This document shows, in pieces, positions 1 to 9,480 of a stretch of 64,000 bases of DNA; positions within the stretch are counted from its first letter, which is position 1, and each line of letters opens with the position of its first letter. This stretch comes from Granulicella cerasi. Lineage in GTDB: Bacteria > Acidobacteriota > Terriglobia > Terriglobales > Acidobacteriaceae. The DNA lies in the NCBI RefSeq assembly GCF_025685575.1, contig NZ_JAGSYD010000002.1, forward strand, positions 310,001 through 374,000. Reading direction: 5' to 3'. A model generated the notes under the pieces. That model made no database searches and was not told the DNA's origin. It saw only the letters and a program-made list of their open reading frames with translations. The translations under genes were made by a program, and so were the position numbers.

Positions 1-861
1 CAGTCCACCGCCGTCACCCTTCCGGACCTGAACGCCGAAGTTGAGGTCATCTGCGATACGCTCGCAAAGACGCGCCCCACGGCCGTCAATCTCTTCTGGG
101 GCATCGCGCAGATCCGCGACCTGTACAACAAGCTCGCGGCTGAGAACGTCGCCATCGACGAGATCAAATCGCAGGTCGTCGCACTCGCGCAGACGCTCTA
201 CGACGAAGACATCGCCAACCTCAAGGTCCTCGGCGCGTACGGCGCAGACCTGCTGCCGAAGGAAGGCACGATCCTCACCCACTGCAATGCTGGAGCCCTT
301 GCTGCCTGCGGCTACGGCTCAGCGCTCGGCGTCATCCGCGCCGCTGTAGAGCGCGGCTATAAGATCGACGTCTTCGCCGACGAGACGCGCCCCTTCAACC
401 AGGGCACACGCCTCACCGCGTGGGAGCTCACGAAGGACAACATCCCCACCACGCTCATCTGCGACAACATGGCCGGCTACTTTATGGGCCAGGGCCGCAT
501 CAAGGCCGCCATCGTCGGCGCAGACCGCATCGCCGCCAACGGTGACACCGCTAACAAGATCGGCACCTACTCTGTCGCCATCCTCTGCAAAGAGCACGGC
601 ATCCCGTTCTACGTTGCCGCGCCCTTCAACACCATCGACATCGAAACGCTCAACGGCAAGGACATCCCCATCGAAGAGCGCGCCGCGAAGGAAGTCACCC
701 ACGTGAACGGCGTGCAGGTAACGCCCGACGGTGTCGGCATCGCGAACCCGGCCTTCGACGTCACGCCCGCCAAGTACATCACCGCGATCATCACCGAGCG
801 CGGCGTGCTGCGCGCACCGTTTGAAGAGTCCATCGCAGCAATGTCCAAGCAGACGAAGTAG
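1..861 (+). CDS. mtnA: S-methyl-5-thioribose-1-phosphate isomerase, 5' end missing
   Basis: The reading frame is open from base 1 and ends at TAG 859-861, so only the C-terminal ~286 residues are present and the start lies left of the window. The family (eIF2B-alpha/MtnA) isomerises methylthioribose-1-phosphate to methylthioribulose-1-phosphate in methionine salvage, in the cytoplasm. Visible family motifs are HCNAGALA around bases 280-305 (the catalytic Cys region), [17 protein letters not shown] around 376-430 and the catalytic Asp region [18 protein letters not shown] around 517-570. The C-terminal [17 protein letters not shown] is also typical. A methionine-related fusion enzyme lies 8.6 kb downstream but is not in the same unit. 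Identification is firm; the missing N-terminus cannot be judged. Confidence 0.95.
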   Translation, partial: QSTAVTLPDLNAEVEVICDTLAKTRPTAVNLFWGIAQIRDLYNKLAAENVAIDEIKSQVVALAQTLYDEDIANLKVLGAYGADLLPKEGTILTHCNAGALAACGYGSALGVIRAAVERGYKIDVFADETRPFNQGTRLTAWELTKDNIPTTLICDNMAGYFMGQGRIKAAIVGADRIAANGDTANKIGTYSVAILCKEHGIPFYVAAPFNTIDIETLNGKDIPIEERAAKEVTHVNGVQVTPDGVGIANPAFDVTPAKYITAIITERGVLRAPFEESIAAMSKQTK

Positions 862-1015
862 TTTTTGTTTCCCATTCCCGAAGAGAATCTGCCGCTCGCC
901 ATCTCGGCAAGTCGCGCGATCTCCGAGGGCAAAACCGCGAATCCCGAAGCCGTGCGCAACTATCTGCGCACGGCTTCTGTCTATACTGCAAACGATTCTC
1001 TTTCAGAGGCCTTTG

Positions 1016-2914
1016 ATGCGTCGAGTTTTCGCAGTCGCCCTGCTTGCCCTCGCTTCCGCCACGCTGCCCGCGCAGCAGGAGCAGGAACCCACGATGCCGA
1101 CCATCCACGCCAGCACACAGATCGTGCTCGTCGACGTCACCGTGCAGGACAAAAAAGGCAACCCCATCCACGGCCTTAGCAAAGACAGCTTCGTTCTTTC
1201 GGAGGATAAGCACCCGCAAGGCGTGCGCCACTTCGAAGAGCACTCTGCCGCGACCGCAAAGCCTGGGCCCGAGCTGCCGCCCATGCCTGCCGGCACCTTT
1301 ACCAACTACACGCCCACCCCCGAAGGCGGCGCGCTCAACATTCTTCTGCTCGATAGCCTCAACACGCCGATCCAGGACCAGGTCTTCGTACGTCAGCAGC
1401 TGCTCGACTTCATCAAGAAGGCGCCCGCCGGCCAGCGCATCGCTATCTTTGGCCTCTCCAATCGCCTGTATATGCTGCAGGGATTCTCGTCGGACCCGCA
1501 GACACTCAAGGATTCCCTGCAGAAGAAGCTCACAGCGCGCCAGTCCACCATGCTTGACGGCGCCGCTGGCTCCAGCGAGGCCGTCGACAGCCTCGACGAC
1601 CTCACTCCCGCCAGCGACATCAGCGGCTCGCTCGCAGCCTCCTCGCTGCAGCAGTTCCAGACGCAGATGAACGCACAGATGACGCAGTTCCGCGTGCAAT
1701 ACACGCTCGACGCCTTCAACACGCTCGCGCACTATCTGCAGAACTTCCCCGGCCGCAAAAACCTCATCTGGTTCTCGGGCTCGTTCCCCATCAACATCAT
1801 GCCGGATGCCACGCTCGACAACCCGTTCTCCGTGATGAACCTGAACGAAGACGAGTTCCGCGAAACGACCAATCTGCTCGCCCGGTCGCAGGTCGCGGTT
1901 TATCCCGTGGACGCGCGCGGCCTCATGGTCGACCCGACCTTCTCCGCTGCGCAAAGCGGCCGCAGCTTCTCGCGCAACCCTCAGGCCTTCGGGAACAAGA
2001 TCGCCCAGTTCAATCAGTCGCAGGCCGATGAGCACATCACCATGAATCAGCTCGCCGACGACACCGGCGGCCGCGCCTTCTACAACACCAACGACCTTAC
2101 CAGCGCTGTCTCAAAGGCCATCGACTCCGGCTCGAACTACTACACGCTGGCGTACTCACCGAGCAATAAGAAGTGGGACGGCAGCTACCGCAACATTCGC
2201 GTCGAACTCGCGCCTGCGCTCGCGGGTTCGGGCTACCAGCTCTCCTATCGCCACGGTTACTACGCGTTTGACCCCAACGCGCCGACGCCGAAGAAGCGAC
2301 CGGAAGCCACGCCCAACACTCCCGTCACCACCGAGGACAAGCTCACCAGCGCGACGCAGGCCGCCGCCTACGAGCGCACCGCCATGGCGCACGGCGCGCC
2401 CACGCCGCAGGACATCCTCTTCAAGGTGCGCGTGCTGCCCGCCTCCACAAGCACCTCCGACAAGTTTGCCCCCAACAACGCCCCCGACCCCATCCATCCC
2501 ATCAAGCCGCCGTTCCGCGACTTCCTTGTGGACTACGCGATCCCCGGCAGCGCCTTCAGCCTCACCAAGTCCCCGCAAGGGCGCTTCCAGGGCGGTATCG
2601 CCTTCTCGGTCTTCCTCTACGACCGCGATGGGCGTCTGCTGAACACCAGCGGCGAAACGATCCACCTGAACCTGACGCCGGAAAACTACGAGGCCTTCCG
2701 CAAGGTCGTGCGCGGCCGCTTTGCGATCAGCGTCCCGGCCAAAGGCGGCGGCGAAATGTTCCTCCGCATCGGCGTGGAAGACGTCTCCGCCGCCCGCTTT
2801 GGCGTGGTCGAAATCCCGGTCGCCTCGGTGGCGAAACTCGCGCCCCCGCCCGACGCTCCCAAGCTCCCTTCCGGGGACCCACCCGCGACAGCGCCCACGG
2901 CTGCGAAACCCTGA
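1016..2914 (+). CDS. VWFA-related domain exported protein
   Basis: 632 residues from ATG 1016, which has AGAGG about six bases upstream; longer in-frame starts run into mtnA. The N-terminus (MRRVFAVALLALASATLPA) is a Sec signal peptide. After it comes an Ig-like stretch (VDVTVQDKKGNPIHGLSKDSF) and a von Willebrand A-like domain at roughly residues 115-375. This is the acidobacterial VWFA-related domain type, which is abundant in that phylum and has no assigned function. The MIDAS position reads DSLNT instead of DxSxS, so metal binding is doubtful. The C-terminus is rich in Pro and Ala. A TATACT box at 982-987 could be its -10. Probably secreted or periplasmic; adhesion or protein binding would be inference. 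Confidence 0.85.
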   Translation: MRRVFAVALLALASATLPAQQEQEPTMPTIHASTQIVLVDVTVQDKKGNPIHGLSKDSFVLSEDKHPQGVRHFEEHSAATAKPGPELPPMPAGTFTNYTPTPEGGALNILLLDSLNTPIQDQVFVRQQLLDFIKKAPAGQRIAIFGLSNRLYMLQGFSSDPQTLKDSLQKKLTARQSTMLDGAAGSSEAVDSLDDLTPASDISGSLAASSLQQFQTQMNAQMTQFRVQYTLDAFNTLAHYLQNFPGRKNLIWFSGSFPINIMPDATLDNPFSVMNLNEDEFRETTNLLARSQVAVYPVDARGLMVDPTFSAAQSGRSFSRNPQAFGNKIAQFNQSQADEHITMNQLADDTGGRAFYNTNDLTSAVSKAIDSGSNYYTLAYSPSNKKWDGSYRNIRVELAPALAGSGYQLSYRHGYYAFDPNAPTPKKRPEATPNTPVTTEDKLTSATQAAAYERTAMAHGAPTPQDILFKVRVLPASTSTSDKFAPNNAPDPIHPIKPPFRDFLVDYAIPGSAFSLTKSPQGRFQGGIAFSVFLYDRDGRLLNTSGETIHLNLTPENYEAFRKVVRGRFAISVPAKGGGEMFLRIGVEDVSAARFGVVEIPVASVAKLAPPPDAPKLPSGDPPATAPTAAKP

Positions 2915-2991
2915 TCGTCTAGGGCGTTGTCGCACATCGCGACATCGCCTTCCTACGCACCCTCGCGCAAAGGCGTACCCTGTCAGTAGGG

Positions 2992-3297
2992 ATGACGTTT
3001 CGCTTTCTAGATTGGCGCAGGAAATCGCTGGCCCGGGCGAACACGATCTCCTTCGGCGGATTCTTGGTCTCCGTCCCGCTGGCGCACTTCCCGCATCTGC
3101 AGCCTGCGCCGGTGCTCGTCGTGCCGCTGGGCATCATCCTTCTGGGCACACTCGACACCACCCGCAATATGAAAGCCCGCTGGGACTGGTATCACGCAGG
3201 CGTGCTCATGTGCATTTACGCCGATGTCCTGATGCTCTTCCTCGTGCTTTTCTTCCTGATCTGCCCCTACCTGGCCATGGGCGTGACAGGACATTAA
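2992..3297 (+). CDS. Small membrane protein of unknown function
   Basis: 101 residues from ATG 2992, with a weak GTAGGG-like site just upstream. Two or three hydrophobic stretches are visible: about residues 21-33, 39-50 and a strong one near 70-95 (LMCIYADVLMLFLVLFFLICPYLAMG). The N-terminus is basic (FRFLDWRRKSLARA), which suggests a cytoplasmic N-terminus. I do not recognise a named family. It lies between the VWFA-related gene and the transporter, in the same direction, with short gaps of 77 and 94 bases. The coding call rests on the clean hydrophobic pattern and lack of a better overlapping gene. Confidence 0.65.
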   Translation: MTFRFLDWRRKSLARANTISFGGFLVSVPLAHFPHLQPAPVLVVPLGIILLGTLDTTRNMKARWDWYHAGVLMCIYADVLMLFLVLFFLICPYLAMGVTGH

Positions 3298-3330
3298 GCC
3301 GCGCGGCGAAAGATAGCTGCCTTACAGGTT

Positions 3331-3342
3331 GACACCCGTGTC
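3331..3342 (+). promoter_or_regulatory. Inverted repeat GACAC-N2-GTGTC upstream of MFS gene
   Basis: A short perfect inverted repeat overlaps a TTGACA-like element about 50 bases upstream of the transporter start. It could be an operator or part of the promoter, but no matching -10 at 16-18 bases is clear. Confidence 0.3.
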
Positions 3343-3391
3343 TACAATCCAAGACACTCGTTGCCAAGACCGAAGGAAGCTGCCCGAACGC

Positions 3392-4717
3392 ATGACTGAA
3401 TTCACCGCCGAAGACTCCTCGCGCTCCAACCTACGCTGGTACGTCTGTTTCCTCGTCTTCCTTGCGACGACCATCAACTACATGGACCGCAGCGTCTTCT
3501 CGTTCATCGAGCCGCTGCTGCACAACGTCTCCTTCATGGGTTGGGACCACGCCGCCGACAAGCTGCACCAACCGGCCTTCGACAACAACTTCGGCAACGT
3601 CGTCATCTGCTTCCAGATCGCCTACGGTGTTGGCCTGCTCACCGCCGGCCGCGTCATCGACAAGCTGGGAGCCAAGGCGGGCTACGCGGTCGCGATCGCT
3701 ATCTGGGGAATCGCATCGATGTCGCACTCGCTCGTCACCGGCGTAGCGGGCTTCTGCATCGCGCGCATCGTGCTCGGCCTCGGCGAAGCGGGCAACTTCC
3801 CCGCCGCCATCAAGGCCATCACCGAGTGGTTCCCCGCCGAAGAACGCGGCAAGGCCATCGGCCTCTTCAACTCTGGCTCAAACGTCAGCTTCTTCCTCGC
3901 GCCGCTCATCATCACGGCCGTCACCACGCGCTGGGGATGGCGCTACGCCTTCCTCGCCACCGGCAGCATGGGCGCCGTGTGGCTCGTACTCTGGCTCGCC
4001 TTCCCGTACAACAAGCTGCGCCGTACAGGCACCATGACGCAGGCGAATCTTGAGCCCGTCGTACAGCAGTCGCACCCGCTCGCAAGCATCTTCTCCAACC
4101 CCGGCACCTACGCCTTCGCCATCGGCAAAGGCCTCACCGACGGCGTCTGGTGGTTCTATCTCTTCTATCTGCCGCAGTTCCTCAACCGCACGTACGGCCT
4201 CGACCTCGACCATGCATATCGCTACATTGTGACGGTGTATGTCGTCAGTTCGGTCGGATCCATCTTCGGCGGAGCGCTTTCCGGCACCATCATGAAGCGC
4301 GGCCACACCATCAACTTCGGTCGTAAGATCGCGATGCTCTGTATGGCAGTGCTGGTCGTTCCGATGGTGATCGTGCCGCATCTCGGCGAGCTTTTCCCCG
4401 CAAACTCCTGGCCCGCAACGATTGTGATCGCCGTGGCCGCAGCAGCACATCAAGGCTGGTCGGCGAACATCTTCTCCACGCCGTCCGACATGTTCCCTGC
4501 CACCGCAGTCTCCACCGTTGTCGGCATCGGTGGCGCGGCCGGCGCTATCGGCGGCGCGATCTTCACCTACATGGTGAAGCACACTCTCTCGCTGCATCCG
4601 CTGCTTGTATTCGGCATCGCGTCGGTCAGCTACCTGATCGCGCTCGGCATCTTCCAACTGCTCGTGCCGCGCCTCGGCGCACCGCGCAGCCCGGAAATGC
4701 CCATCACCGCGCCGTAG
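3392..4717 (+). CDS. MFS transporter, anion:cation symporter (hexuronate/ExuT-like) family
   Basis: 441 residues from ATG 3392 (MTEFTAEDSS), which fits the usual family length better than the longer frame from 3329. About 12 membrane spans are visible. The N-terminal LATTINYMDRSVFSF matches the ACS signature NYxDR, and the loop 2-3 motif GRVIDKLGAK is a typical MFS motif A region. GEAGNFPAAIKAITEWFP is characteristic of hexuronate, glucarate and phthalate transporters of this family. The likely role is proton-coupled uptake of a sugar acid or similar carboxylate across the inner membrane. The substrate cannot be read from sequence. It ends before a shared bidirectional terminator with the converging ferritin-like operon. 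Confidence 0.88.
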   Translation: MTEFTAEDSSRSNLRWYVCFLVFLATTINYMDRSVFSFIEPLLHNVSFMGWDHAADKLHQPAFDNNFGNVVICFQIAYGVGLLTAGRVIDKLGAKAGYAVAIAIWGIASMSHSLVTGVAGFCIARIVLGLGEAGNFPAAIKAITEWFPAEERGKAIGLFNSGSNVSFFLAPLIITAVTTRWGWRYAFLATGSMGAVWLVLWLAFPYNKLRRTGTMTQANLEPVVQQSHPLASIFSNPGTYAFAIGKGLTDGVWWFYLFYLPQFLNRTYGLDLDHAYRYIVTVYVVSSVGSIFGGALSGTIMKRGHTINFGRKIAMLCMAVLVVPMVIVPHLGELFPANSWPATIVIAVAAAAHQGWSANIFSTPSDMFPATAVSTVVGIGGAAGAIGGAIFTYMVKHTLSLHPLLVFGIASVSYLIALGIFQLLVPRLGAPRSPEMPITAP

Positions 4718-4736
4718 CTTCCGTACCATCCACGAC

Positions 4737-4768
4737 AAAGGGCGCGCTCACTTGCGAGCGCGCCCTTT
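4737..4768. terminator. Bidirectional intrinsic terminator between MFS and ferritin-like genes
   Basis: Perfect 13-bp stem (4737-4749 with 4756-4768) and a 6-base loop. The arms begin AAAGGGCG and end CGCCCTTT, giving U-runs in both directions. It sits between two convergent genes. Confidence 0.9.
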
Positions 4769-4789
4769 GCCTTTCCTGAGGGTGAAAAG

Positions 4790-5794
4790 TTATGCGATCG
4801 TGCCGTTCATGCCCGCAGGATAAAAGACTCCCGTAGACTTCGTTCCCGAGGCGTTCAAACCACCACCGGTCACGATGTTCAGCACCGAGCTCGTCGTGCG
4901 TGAGAACGCGATCTCGTTGGTGCTGTCAGCGTCTGCAATCGTCGTCGCCGGATAGCCTGCCGTGCCGGCGAGCGTTACCGTCGTGGCGGTAGTCAGCGGG
5001 ACATCGTCCGTAGTCACGGAGGAGTTCGCTGCCTTCGACAACGTCTGGCGCAGCGTGGACACCTTCTGCGTCAAACCGATGTAGCCCAGCGAACCCGTCG
5101 GATCGAGCGAGTTCAGCGTCGAGCGAATCAGGCCCGCGTGATAAGCCTCCACCGCCAGAATGCTCGCGGCAGCCTTCAGGTTGCCGCTGGGCTGCGTGGC
5201 TGTGCTCAGCAACGGCGCCGCGCCTGAGTATGCCGTGACGCCTACGTCCTCGAATACATACGCAGCGATCAGGAAGTTCGCCTGGTTCGCAAAGGGATTG
5301 AACGTTGCCGCGATGCCTGCAGCGGTCGCAAGCTTATCGAACGCACCCGTACCGCTGGAGTTCGAGCTGAGATCGATCGCCGGCATCGCCACCGCAGCCG
5401 TGCTCAGAGCACTGCGTAGGAAGTTGACGTGACGACCTTCTTCAATAGCCGTTTCCAGCGCGTACGCTGCAAGCGCGGGTGAAGTGAACGTCACCTTCGG
5501 CGACGCCACCGTGGTCACGGTGCCCTGCGTGCCTGTGCCGGTGATGGCGATCGGGCTGGCTGCGCCGTAGATCGTCGTACCGTACGCCGCAAGGTAGTAG
5601 AAGTTGGCCTCGAGGTACTCAAGGTTCAACGCAAAGTTGAGGATGTCCGTGTCGCCGATGATTGACGGGGTCAACTGCGCGTTCGCCTGCTTCGGCAGAA
5701 ACGCTGCTGCCAGCGCCGCTGCTCCGCCACCCATCAGAAGAGTGCGACGGCTGGCAATAATGTTGTCGAGTTGCTGTGTTTCCTGGTTCGCCAT
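4790..5794 (-). CDS. Ferritin-like domain protein with Tat-type signal, second copy
   Basis: 334 residues from ATG 5794. The N-terminus carries SRRTLLMGGGAAALAAAFLP followed by QANAQ, a twin-arginine-like signal with an AxA cleavage site, so a soluble periplasmic product is expected. The mature part begins DTDILNFALNLEYLEANFYY, the helix of the ferritin-2 (desiccation-related) family, with a second conserved helix AIEEGRHVNFLRSAL and a third VFEDVGVTAY...AVEAYHAGLIRS. Glu and His in these helices could bind a di-metal centre. It starts 13 bases after the upstream paralogue, which has the same architecture, so the two are a tandem duplication in one operon. Iron storage is not shown; stress or desiccation tolerance is inferred from family name only. 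Confidence 0.88.
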   Translation of the reverse strand: MANQETQQLDNIIASRRTLLMGGGAAALAAAFLPKQANAQLTPSIIGDTDILNFALNLEYLEANFYYLAAYGTTIYGAASPIAITGTGTQGTVTTVASPKVTFTSPALAAYALETAIEEGRHVNFLRSALSTAAVAMPAIDLSSNSSGTGAFDKLATAAGIAATFNPFANQANFLIAAYVFEDVGVTAYSGAAPLLSTATQPSGNLKAAASILAVEAYHAGLIRSTLNSLDPTGSLGYIGLTQKVSTLRQTLSKAANSSVTTDDVPLTTATTVTLAGTAGYPATTIADADSTNEIAFSRTTSSVLNIVTGGGLNASGTKSTGVFYPAGMNGTIA

Positions 5795-5807
5795 GTTCGC
5801 TCCTCTG

Positions 5808-6821
5808 TTACGACTGCGTCGTAGAGATGTTGCCGTTGAGTCCCGCCGGAAAGAAGCCGCCCTTGGTCACGCCTGCAGCCGAGGTCGTCGAGCCGGAGGT
5901 GTTGGAGAGCGTGCCGTAAACGATGTGCAGTACCTGATCCGTCGAACGCGGCAGAGCCAGGCCGTTCGCGTCCGCAGGAACGATCGTCGAAGCGATGACC
6001 GTCGAAGGAACCGTAGTCTGCGGGGCCGCCGTAGGACCAGCAAGCGCTACCGTACCGTAGTTGGTCGAGAGCGTCGAGATCACCGTCTGCAACTGGTTGA
6101 AGTAGGTGTAGTACGGATACGCGGTGGTGCCCAGCGTGTACGCCTGCGAGGTGAGATAGCCGCGCAGCGTTGCGCCGTGATAGGCCTCGGTCGCCATGAT
6201 GCCCGCAGCCGCAGCAAGAATGCCGCTCTTCACACCGGCCGCGCTGATCGCCGTTGCAGCTCCTGCGTACGCCGTTACGCCGACATCTTCAAACAGCGCT
6301 GCTGCGGTGATGAACGTATCGAAGTTCGTGAACGCGTTGAGCGACGAACCGATACCTGCAAGCGAAGCAAGCGTGTTGAACGGCGTCACAAAGTCGATGG
6401 CCGGACGGCTCACCGGTGTGGCACCTGCGGCGGTCAGCGCCGCGCGCAGCGCCTTCACATGCTGCTGTTCGGTGTAAGCCAACTCGTTCAGCAGGTTCTG
6501 CTGAAAGTTCGTCAGGCCGCTAAGCTTGGTCGTCGTCGGGACGGTCACGGCGCCTGCCGAGGACCCGGTGTCCGTCGAAGCCAGGCCTGCACCCGTCGCC
6601 GCGCGCAGATAGAACTCTGCCTCCAGATACTCCAGGTTCAGCGCGAACGTAAGAATGTCCGCATCGCTGTAGGAGGCGATCTTCGGTGCAATGATTGTGC
6701 CGTCATCGCTGCAACCAGCGAGTGCCGCTGCCGCCGCTACCGATCCTGCTCCTGCGAGAAAGGAACGCCGACTGCGCGCTTTCTCGACAAGGCGTTGCAA
6801 TGTGCCTGTCATGGGATCCAC
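5808..6821 (-). CDS. Ferritin-like domain lipoprotein with Tat-type signal, first copy
   Basis: 337 residues if GTG 6821 is used: AGGAG lies seven bases upstream of it. ATG 6812 and a longer frame to 6869 are less well placed. The signal region ARSRRSFLAGAGSVAAAAALAGC combines a twin-arginine-like pair with an LAGC lipobox, so the product should be an exported lipoprotein. The mature part has DADILTFALNLEYLEAEFYL, TEQQHVKALRAAL and ALFEDVGVTAYAGA, the same ferritin-2 helices as its downstream paralogue. First gene of the pair; the 226-base region to 7047 should hold the promoter. Anchored versus soluble copies suggest partition between membrane and periplasm. Confidence 0.87.
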   Translation of the reverse strand: MDPMTGTLQRLVEKARSRRSFLAGAGSVAAAAALAGCSDDGTIIAPKIASYSDADILTFALNLEYLEAEFYLRAATGAGLASTDTGSSAGAVTVPTTTKLSGLTNFQQNLLNELAYTEQQHVKALRAALTAAGATPVSRPAIDFVTPFNTLASLAGIGSSLNAFTNFDTFITAAALFEDVGVTAYAGAATAISAAGVKSGILAAAAGIMATEAYHGATLRGYLTSQAYTLGTTAYPYYTYFNQLQTVISTLSTNYGTVALAGPTAAPQTTVPSTVIASTIVPADANGLALPRSTDQVLHIVYGTLSNTSGSTTSAAGVTKGGFFPAGLNGNISTTQS

Positions 6822-7047
6822 GGTGCTTCTCCTGAGTACTTCGGGATTAGGGCGAAGAGGCGAAAGCACGGTGCTGCAGACACACGTGTCATCACCGCGA
6901 CGTCATGTCGACGGGACTCACGCTCTCGCGAGCGCGAAAAGAATTGCTGTACTCCACGTGAGAGATACGGCGTGTCGAATCAGTTGGATTGGAGGAGAGG
7001 TATTTTTCTTTTCGTGCTACGGGACGAACGGGAAGTGCGATGAACTT

Positions 7048-7818
7048 TCACACGCTGGCAACAGTCAACGTCACAAGGTCATGGACGAGAGCGACTTCCT
7101 TCTGCACGAAGGGCTCCGCGTAGCGAACGCCCGCCAGCAGACCGTAATGTCGCGCCGTCGCATACATGCGCTCGCGAATATCTTCTTCCGGTACGAATAG
7201 ACCCGTGCCATCACGCTGCGCACCATACTGCGAACGGTAGGCCAGCAGCGACTCCAGCCGCGTCTCGATGTGCGGCGTGATGTCCACGACAAACGTCGGA
7301 CGCACATCCGCATACAACGAAGCGTAGAGAATCTTGTATGGGCGATGCGGCTTGCCATGCGAAGGATCCAGCTCCAACCGCGAGAGTCCCGCAAGGAAGC
7401 AAGCCTCGTAGCCCAGCGTCGCCGAAGTGTAGTGGTCCGGATGCCTTCCCTGCCAGTACGGCAGAATCACCACCCGAGGACGCAGGCGCCGAATGACGGC
7501 CGCAACCTTCAGACGATTCTCCAGCGTGTTCTGCACGTTGGAGTCCGGAAGGTCGAGCGCTTCACGATGCGACACCCGCAAAATCTTTGCCGCCGCGTTC
7601 GCCTCGGCTTCACGCTCTGCAGCAGAGCCTCGCGTGCCGCCTTCGCCACGCGTCAGGTCGAGGATCCCCGTACGCCATCCCGCCGACTGCTGCACCAGCA
7701 AGGTGCCACCGCAGGTCTGCTCCACGTCATCGCGATGCGCTGCGATCGCAAGCACATCGACCCCGCTCCGAGCTTCGGATGCGGGGTCGATCGATGTCGC
7801 CTTGAGCAGGTCAGCCAT
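7048..7818 (-). CDS. bshB1: PIG-L family deacetylase, BshB1 type (bacillithiol synthesis)
   Basis: 256 residues. The zinc motif of the LmbE/PIG-L family is present as AHRDDVE at residues 27-33 (His, Asp, Asp conserved; Arg replaces the usual Pro), with the second ligand region GRHPDHYTS near residue 125. LDLTRGEGGTRGS and LPDSNVQNT are typical of BshB1, which deacetylates GlcNAc-malate in bacillithiol synthesis. The cytoplasmic enzyme needs bshA and bshC partners, which are not in this window. The start codon is one base upstream of the stop of the next gene to the right, so the two may be cotranscribed. Subfamily assignment is from motif memory, not a search. Confidence 0.85.
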   Translation of the reverse strand: MADLLKATSIDPASEARSGVDVLAIAAHRDDVEQTCGGTLLVQQSAGWRTGILDLTRGEGGTRGSAAEREAEANAAAKILRVSHREALDLPDSNVQNTLENRLKVAAVIRRLRPRVVILPYWQGRHPDHYTSATLGYEACFLAGLSRLELDPSHGKPHRPYKILYASLYADVRPTFVVDITPHIETRLESLLAYRSQYGAQRDGTGLFVPEEDIRERMYATARHYGLLAGVRYAEPFVQKEVALVHDLVTLTVASV

Positions 7819-9342
7819 TTAGTTGGAAGAGTTCGTCAGAGCGTCCATGTACGCCACGTCCAAAGCTGTGCCCTGGATCGTGAGGTAGTAGTTGTCGATC
7901 TCCGAGTTGTCACTCGTCTTGAACGCATGGATCTGCCCACCGTAGGCGGTGTAGACCTTGTTGTAGTTCTGCACCCAGCACAGACCGGTCAGGTTGCCGT
8001 AGTAGTACTGGTTGTTATCGGTGTTCGGATACGGCACGGTCGTGGGGTTCGTGCTCGACTGCACCACCGTCGGCACGATGGTCGCTACCGGCGTTGTACC
8101 GGCCAGCGAAACACTCGTCAGGCAGTTGTAGTTGCCCGCGGCATCGGTTGTTCCCGTAGCAGCCAGTTCCGCCGTCGCCGTCGCCGCACGCACGCCCGTC
8201 GCGCAGGTATTCGCGCCCACCCACAGCGTGCTGTTGTCGGCAAAGAGCAGCTTTGTATGGTTGCCGTCGGAGATCGAAACCTTCGAGGTCACCGTGTAGG
8301 TCGAAAGGTTGATCGTGCTGAGATTCCCCGCCCACAGGCCGGCGTAGCTTCCTGTCGTCGCCTTCTGTTGGCCGGCCACGTAGAGGTTTGTGCCGTTGCT
8401 CAGAGCGACGGTCGCGCCGCCAGGGGTCGGGATCGGGTTCGCCACCGGCAACGTCTGCATGGAGGTCGGCGCTGCGGACGAAGCCGGATCCACCGTGGGG
8501 ATCTGGTCCACCTGGATCGTGCCGGGCTGCAGGACCGAAATGCTGGCCGTCGTTCCACTGCACTCAGGACCGCAGTTCACAACGTACACCGCGCTGCCGT
8601 CCGTCGAAAACGCAGCATCCACGGGGTGGTCGAAGGTGCCCTTCACCGGAACCACGCAGTAAACCGGGTTCGTCAGCGGCTCGCAATCGATGTAGCCCGG
8701 AGGCAACACCGGCGAAGTCGTCTGCGGCAGCTTGATGACGCGATACACCGTGTTCGAGTTATTCACCATCGCGAGCAGAATCGAGTTGCCCGCGTTCATC
8801 ACGACCTTGTTCACACCCGGCAGGTTCAGCGACACATACGATCCGCCGCTCAGCGCCACTTCCAGCACGCCCTGCGAGTACACAGCGCCCATGAAGCGTG
8901 TCGCATTGGGCTCCATCGCCACCGAAGGCGAGTACGCGCCGAAACTCGCCGCTGTTCCCGTCCCCGCTTCCGTCGAGTAGTTGATCGTGGTGAGTGCACC
9001 ATCGGTCAAACCATAAACATAGCCACGCGTCTGTTCGGGGAAGTTCAGAATCTTGCTCGGATACGCCGACGAGAAACCCGCAATCGGGAAGCTTGTGACG
9101 GTATTCTGAATGTTGCCGCGCAGGTCACGAAGACCGTCGAGCATCACAGCGCCACCGCTGGAGCCGTTCGTCGTGTACGTCACCAGCACGCGCTGATACA
9201 GACCGCTCGGAGGAGTAGGACGGCCCGAATACGTGTAACCGGGGTGATAGTACAAAACGGTCGAGCAACCGGACATCGACAACACGGCTGTGACCAGAAG
9301 AAGCCCGGCAAACAGGCGGGCAAAGACGCTTTTCTTCTTCAA
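7819..9342 (-). CDS. Lipoprotein with YncE/lactonase-like beta-propeller repeats
   Basis: 507 residues if TTG 9342 is the start; GGAG lies nine bases upstream and the N-terminus then reads KKKSVFARLFAGLLLVTAVL followed by SMSGC, a good lipoprotein signal. A much longer frame to 10584 overlaps the oppositely oriented methionine gene and is rejected. Repeated short stretches such as DGSAVYVVNCG, TKLLFADNSTLWVGAN and LYVAGQQKATTGSYAG resemble blades of YncE/NHL propellers. The protein is expected in the outer or inner membrane facing the periplasm. Function is not known. It diverges from the methyltransferase gene and may be read through into bshB1. Confidence 0.75.
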   Translation of the reverse strand: MKKKSVFARLFAGLLLVTAVLSMSGCSTVLYYHPGYTYSGRPTPPSGLYQRVLVTYTTNGSSGGAVMLDGLRDLRGNIQNTVTSFPIAGFSSAYPSKILNFPEQTRGYVYGLTDGALTTINYSTEAGTGTAASFGAYSPSVAMEPNATRFMGAVYSQGVLEVALSGGSYVSLNLPGVNKVVMNAGNSILLAMVNNSNTVYRVIKLPQTTSPVLPPGYIDCEPLTNPVYCVVPVKGTFDHPVDAAFSTDGSAVYVVNCGPECSGTTASISVLQPGTIQVDQIPTVDPASSAAPTSMQTLPVANPIPTPGGATVALSNGTNLYVAGQQKATTGSYAGLWAGNLSTINLSTYTVTSKVSISDGNHTKLLFADNSTLWVGANTCATGVRAATATAELAATGTTDAAGNYNCLTSVSLAGTTPVATIVPTVVQSSTNPTTVPYPNTDNNQYYYGNLTGLCWVQNYNKVYTAYGGQIHAFKTSDNSEIDNYYLTIQGTALDVAYMDALTNSSN

Positions 9343-9480
9343 CGTGAACCACTCCAAACCGAACGCGAACACCGCACCAGCCGCGAACTTTATAGGCTGA
9401 GTATAGCAAACCACCCGCTCGCCCAGCGGAGCGATATACCATGGTTGTTTAGCCACAACGGCTGTAGGAAGCGAAGAACC

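Noticed and set aside
5604-7043. 479-codon plus-strand frame over the ferritin-like genes
   Set aside because: Low-complexity Arg-rich product on the strand opposite two clear genes.
7270-9480. Plus-strand extension of the methionine fusion gene giving a 1357-residue product
   Set aside because: It is antisense to bshB1 and the lipoprotein gene, is Arg and His-rich, and the true N-terminus at ATG 9481 has a ribosome site and the family start.
9442-9480. SAM or cobalamin riboswitch before the methionine fusion gene
   Set aside because: The upstream gap is 138 bases shared with a divergent gene and shows no conserved riboswitch stems.
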